DNA from: a bacterium
Lineage (GTDB): Bacteria; Sysuimicrobiota; Sysuimicrobiia; Sysuimicrobiales; Humicultoraceae
Direction: 5' to 3'
Length of the DNA stretch: 36,120 bases
Assembly: GCA_030018905.1 (NCBI GenBank)
Contig: JASEHJ010000006.1
Location: 1 to 36,120 of the forward strand
The notes below the pieces were generated by a model. That model made no database searches and was not told where the DNA came from. It saw only the letters and a program-made list of their open reading frames with translations. Shown here in pieces: positions 33,015 through 36,120 of this stretch (position 1 is the first letter of the stretch; each line of letters starts with the position of its first letter). Position numbers and translations under genes: made by a program.

Positions 33015-33941
33015 CTACGTCTTCAGCCGCGGGTCGAGCGCGTCGCGCAGCCCGTCCCCCAGGAAGTTGAACGACAGCACCGTCATGAAGATAAACAACC
33101 CTGGAAAGATCGCGAGCCACGACGCCTTCAACAGGTACTCCTGCGCGCGCTGGAGCATGTTGCCCCACGACGGTATCGGCGGCTGGATCCCCAGCCCCAG
33201 GTACGACAGACCCGACTCCGACAGAATCGCGGTCCCCACCGTCAGCGTCGCCGCCACGATCACCGGCGCGAGCGCGTTGGGGATGAGGTGCCGCAGGATC
33301 AGGCGCGCTTCCGAGGCGCCCATCGCTCTCCCAGCCTCCACGAAGTCCTGACTCTTGAGCGACAGGATCTGCCCGCGCACCAGGCGCGCCACGGTGGTCC
33401 AGCCGAAGAGGGTGAAGATCAGCACGATCCTGCCCACCCCGCCGCCCGGGATGAGCGCGGCGAGGATGAGGTAGAGCGGCAGGAGCGGAATCGCGATCAG
33501 CATGTCCACCAACCGCATGAGCATGCTGTCCACCCACCCGCCGTAGAAGCCGGCGACCGCGCCCACGAGGGAGCCCACAATCGAGATGGAAACCGCGGTC
33601 ACGTACCCCACGACGAGCGAGATGCGCCCGGCGTACATGATGCGCGTCAGCACGTCGCGACCCAGTTCGTCGGTCCCGAAGACGTTCCCCGTGAATCCGG
33701 GTTGCATCCAGCGCTCATCGAGGTTGATGCGGTCGAAGGTGTGGGGTGCGATCCACGGCGCCAGCACCGCCATGAGCGTCAGAAGGAGGCAGGCGGTGCC
33801 GCCTATCATCGCCAGGCGGTGTTTCAAGAAACGGCGCCTGGCGATCTGCCAGTATGACTGCCCCACGGAGTAGCCGGCGGCCGCCGTACGGCGCCGCTCG
33901 AGTTCCAGCGCGAACTGTCGTGGTGTCGAGCTACCCTGCAT
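33015..33941 (-). CDS. peptide/nickel-type ABC transporter permease (DppC/OppC family), second set
   Basis: An inner-membrane permease of 308 residues. The OppC N-terminal region ARRRFLKHRLAMIGGTACLL leads into the first helix and LAPWIAPHTFD. FGTDELGRDVLTRIMYAGRI is the standard DppC motif. The EAA loop is EAGRAMGASEARLILRHLIPN and the end is NFLGDGLRDALDPRLK. It follows the DppB-type gene after 20 nt with GGGGGAA upstream of the ATG, and is followed by binding-protein paralog B. It is a separate permease set from 23493-25465. Confidence 0.93.
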   Translation of the reverse strand: MQGSSTPRQFALELERRRTAAAGYSVGQSYWQIARRRFLKHRLAMIGGTACLLLTLMAVLAPWIAPHTFDRINLDERWMQPGFTGNVFGTDELGRDVLTRIMYAGRISLVVGYVTAVSISIVGSLVGAVAGFYGGWVDSMLMRLVDMLIAIPLLPLYLILAALIPGGGVGRIVLIFTLFGWTTVARLVRGQILSLKSQDFVEAGRAMGASEARLILRHLIPNALAPVIVAATLTVGTAILSESGLSYLGLGIQPPIPSWGNMLQRAQEYLLKASWLAIFPGLFIFMTVLSFNFLGDGLRDALDPRLKT

Positions 33942-33961
33942 GGGCTTTCCCCCAGCCTGGC

Positions 33962-34927
33962 CTAATCATACCGGATGCGCGGGTCCGCCAGGCCGTACGC
34001 GAGATCCGCGAGGAGATTGAAAATGACCGTCATCAGGGCCAGGAACAGCAGGACGGCCATCGCCACGTTGTAGTCGTGTCCCAGCACCGCCTGGAAAAGC
34101 AGCAATCCCATTCCCGGCCACGAGAAGACGGTTTCGGTCAGCACGGCCCCGTTCAATATTCCCGGGACAGAGAGCGCAATCAGCGTGATGATCGGGATCA
34201 GGGCGTTCCGCAGGGCGTGCCGCCTGATTACCACCCGCTCAGGGTTTCCCTTGGCGCGGGCGGTGCGCACGTAGTCGTGCCTGACCACCTCGAGCATGCT
34301 GCTGCGCATGTAGCGCGTCCACGAGGCCATGCCGCTGGTGGCCAGCACCGAAACCGGCAGCACGAGGTGCCACAGACGGTCCAGGATCATCGGCCAGCCG
34401 GGTGCGACACCTGGGGTCATCATGCCGCCGGCCGGAAACCATGGCAGCCACACGGCAAACAGGAGTATGAAGACGATGCCCTGCCAGAACACAGGCATGG
34501 CCAGGCCGGCGAACGCGGCCACCGTCACCACGTAGTCCGTGGCCGAGTATTGGTGTAGAGCCGAGTACACGCCCGCGGTGACCCCAACCGTGAAGGCGAC
34601 CGCCACGGAGGTGGCCAGGAGCGTAAGCGTGTTGCGCAGCCGATCAACGACGAGCTTGGTCACCGGCGTCCCGTAGGTCCGCGAGTAACCGAGATCCCCC
34701 TTGAGCACCGACCGGACCCACTTGAAGTAGCGCACATACATCGGATCGTCCAGCCCGTAGTACTTCCGGAGCATGGCGACGTCTTCGGGCCGGATGTCGG
34801 GGTTGCTGGCCGCCATGAGTTCCACGGGGTCGCCGGGCGTGAGCACGAGCAGCGTGAACATCAGGATCGACAGGCCGATCAGAATGATGACCCCGTGGAC
34901 CAGCCGGCGCGCAAGGAATCGCTGCAT
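33962..34927 (-). CDS. peptide/nickel-type ABC transporter permease (DppB/OppB family), second set
   Basis: A permease of 321 residues beginning with the typical helix RRLVHGVIILIGLSILMFTLL and the TPGDPVELM motif. KYYGLDDPMYVRYFKWVRSVLKGDLGYS follows as expected for the periplasmic domain (shown in two parts: KYYGLDDP and KGDLGYSRTYG). The EAA loop is YVRTARAKGNPERVVIRRHA, and the end is NLLADLAYGLADPRIRYD. GGAGGG lies 5 nt before the ATG. A strong hairpin (34943-34973) separates it from the binding-protein gene upstream, as in the other set. Confidence 0.93.
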   Translation of the reverse strand: MQRFLARRLVHGVIILIGLSILMFTLLVLTPGDPVELMAASNPDIRPEDVAMLRKYYGLDDPMYVRYFKWVRSVLKGDLGYSRTYGTPVTKLVVDRLRNTLTLLATSVAVAFTVGVTAGVYSALHQYSATDYVVTVAAFAGLAMPVFWQGIVFILLFAVWLPWFPAGGMMTPGVAPGWPMILDRLWHLVLPVSVLATSGMASWTRYMRSSMLEVVRHDYVRTARAKGNPERVVIRRHALRNALIPIITLIALSVPGILNGAVLTETVFSWPGMGLLLFQAVLGHDYNVAMAVLLFLALMTVIFNLLADLAYGLADPRIRYD

Positions 34928-34942
34928 TGCTACCCTCCGAAC

Positions 34943-34973
34943 CGAGGGGGGTGGGTGATCCCCACCCCCCTCG
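34943..34973 (-). promoter_or_regulatory. 31-nt hairpin between binding-protein gene and DppB-type gene
   Basis: Perfect 13-base arms (34943-34955 and 34961-34973; core GAGGGGGGTGGG) enclose a 5-nt loop. The hairpin lies 23 nt past the binding-protein stop and 15 nt upstream of the permease start, close to its ribosome binding site. There is no T-run. This is the same position as the palindrome at 25481-25510, which suggests a shared role in keeping binding protein above permease. Confidence 0.65.
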
Positions 34974-34996
34974 ATACCAACCTTCGCGTGCCTAGG

Positions 34997-36120
34997 TTAC
35001 TGCTTCCACTCCCAGGTCTGCGAGTTCCAGTTGATGTAGGTGCCCGAGAGCCCGGTGGGCTTCACGTTCGTCAGCTTCTTGTTGGACGTGGTCAGGTGCA
35101 GCCGGAAGTAGAGCGGGATCGAAGGCAGCTCCTCGGCCCAGATCTCCTGCTGCTTCCTGAGCAACGCCACACGCTTGGCCGTGTCGATCTCGGTGAAGAT
35201 CTGATCTATCAGCTTGTCGTTCTCGGCGTGCCTGAAGCCAGGGTAGTTCTGTCCTTCCCAGTTGTTGGCCGCGCTCGGGACCTGGCCGGAATGCCAGAGC
35301 GTGTTGCCCAGCGAGGTCGGCGACATCAGCCAGGCGTACATGACCAGGTGCGGAAACTGCCGCCGTGCGGTGATGGTGCCGAACAGCACGCCGGCCGGCC
35401 GGTTATCAATCCGCAGGTCAATGCCCACCGCCTTGAGCTGTTCCTTGATGATCTGCTGGATCTGCTCGCGGACGGCGTTTCCGGCGGTGGTCATGATGGT
35501 CATCTCGAACCGCGCCCCCTTGGAGTCGCGAAGGATGCCGTCGGGGCCCAGTGTGAAGCCGGCCTCTGTGAGCAGCGTGCGAGCCCGGGCTGGATCGTAG
35601 GCGTACTTCTTGACCGTCGGATTGAACCCCTCATGTCGCTCGGGAAGCCAGGTGTGGGCAACCGGCTGCTTCCCATAGAACAGCTTGGCGCTCAACTCCT
35701 CGCGGTTGATCGCGTGGGCAAACGCCTGCCGTACCCGCTTGTCCTTCAGCCACTCGTTCTCCACGTTGACGTCAATGTGCTCCCAGATCATGGCCGGCGT
35801 GTAGTGCGCGGTCACGCCGGGGTTGCGGCGCTCGATCTCGGTCATCTGGTCAATCGAGAAGTTGTTGATCTCGGTGGCGTCCACCTGGTTGGCGATCACG
35901 TTGGCCTGCAGGACCGTGGCGTCCAGGATAAAGCGCCACACCTGCTTCTTGATCTTGGCGGTGCCCTCGGGGAACTTGTCGTAGGGCTCCAGGGTGATGT
36001 GGCTGCCCGGCACCCACTCAACGAACTTGTAGGGGCCGTTGCCGATGGGGAACCGGTTCTGCTTGTGCGCCTTCAGCGCGCCGGGATCACGCAGGTATTC
36101 GCGCTCGAGCACGTGCCTCG
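34997..36120 (-). CDS. ABC transporter substrate-binding protein, family 5 (paralog C), N-terminus beyond the window
   Basis: The frame stays open to the right edge, so the gene continues outside. Comparison with paralogs A and B indicates that about 170-180 N-terminal residues are missing. The first in-window start-like GTG (36112) aligns inside the ARHVLEREYL block and is an internal valine. Visible family-5 blocks are GPYKFVEWVPGSHITLEPYD, KRVRQAFAHAINREEL, NPTVKKYAYDPARARTLL, VKAVGIDLRID-like segments and LPSIPLYFRLHLTTSNKKL. It is followed by a hairpin and then the DppB/DppC pair at 34927-33015, so it is probably the cognate binding protein of that pair. Confidence 0.92.
   Translation of the reverse strand, partial: RHVLEREYLRDPGALKAHKQNRFPIGNGPYKFVEWVPGSHITLEPYDKFPEGTAKIKKQVWRFILDATVLQANVIANQVDATEINNFSIDQMTEIERRNPGVTAHYTPAMIWEHIDVNVENEWLKDKRVRQAFAHAINREELSAKLFYGKQPVAHTWLPERHEGFNPTVKKYAYDPARARTLLTEAGFTLGPDGILRDSKGARFEMTIMTTAGNAVREQIQQIIKEQLKAVGIDLRIDNRPAGVLFGTITARRQFPHLVMYAWLMSPTSLGNTLWHSGQVPSAANNWEGQNYPGFRHAENDKLIDQIFTEIDTAKRVALLRKQQEIWAEELPSIPLYFRLHLTTSNKKLTNVKPTGLSGTYINWNSQTWEWKQ

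Noticed and set aside
1-36120. CRISPR arrays, insertion sequences, prophage or toxin-antitoxin genes
   Set aside because: No regularly spaced repeats, transposase motifs, terminal inverted repeats or phage-type genes were seen; intergenic gaps are short and gene content is housekeeping and transport.

Overview
The window is 36 kb of high-GC bacterial chromosome. Every protein gene I can support lies on the minus strand, so transcription runs from high to low coordinates. It holds 28 complete or near-complete protein genes, one protein gene cut by the right edge, and one tRNA. There are no mobile elements, CRISPR arrays or rRNA. The gene mix suggests an uncultured GC-rich bacterium of the Terrabacteria side: a gatCAB operon, a DUF881 protein, copper-amine-oxidase-N (stalk-type) domains, an ECF sigma factor with a ZAS/DUF4349 anti-sigma, and many peptide-type ABC genes. 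Armatimonadota, CSP1-3/Sysuimicrobiota or a deep Bacillota lineage would fit; this placement is inference. The three solute-binding proteins with visible N-termini have ordinary signal peptides and no lipobox cysteine, which hints at a two-membrane envelope.

In transcription order: (1) 36120-23493 is a peptide/nickel-type ABC transport block. It contains four family-5 solute-binding proteins (three close paralogs and one divergent), two permease pairs (DppB/DppC type) and one ATPase pair (DppD/DppF type). A strong hairpin sits between binding protein and permease in both places where that junction occurs. (2) 23435-18731 carries gatC-gatA-gatB and then a TrmA/RlmD-family protein that keeps its TRAM domain and iron-sulfur cysteines but has lost the methyltransferase catalytic residues. 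(3) 18681-14492 carries dnaE, with its own extended -10 promoter, and a DUF881 protein. (4) 14367-14281 is tRNA-Leu(CAA). (5) 14255-12456 is an ECF sigma factor with a textbook ECF-type promoter in front of it, followed by its transmembrane anti-sigma factor. (6) 12398-5699 is a tight run of seven exported proteins: three TPR proteins, a carboxypeptidase-regulatory-like protein, a TolB-type propeller and two proteins sharing a short N-terminal motif. It looks like one uncharacterised envelope or periplasmic module. (7) 5644-2331 carries polA (proofreading site degraded, Asp in place of the steric-gate Glu) and coaE. (8) 2250-82 is a large secreted protein with stalk domains and a Pro/Thr-rich linker.

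The most notable signals are the pseudo-methyltransferase after gatB, the exported-protein cluster beside the self-controlled ECF pair, the hairpins at binding-protein/permease junctions, and a recurring extended -10 promoter (TGN-TANNNT). At dnaE and polA this promoter lies so close to the start codon that the mRNAs are probably leaderless or nearly so.
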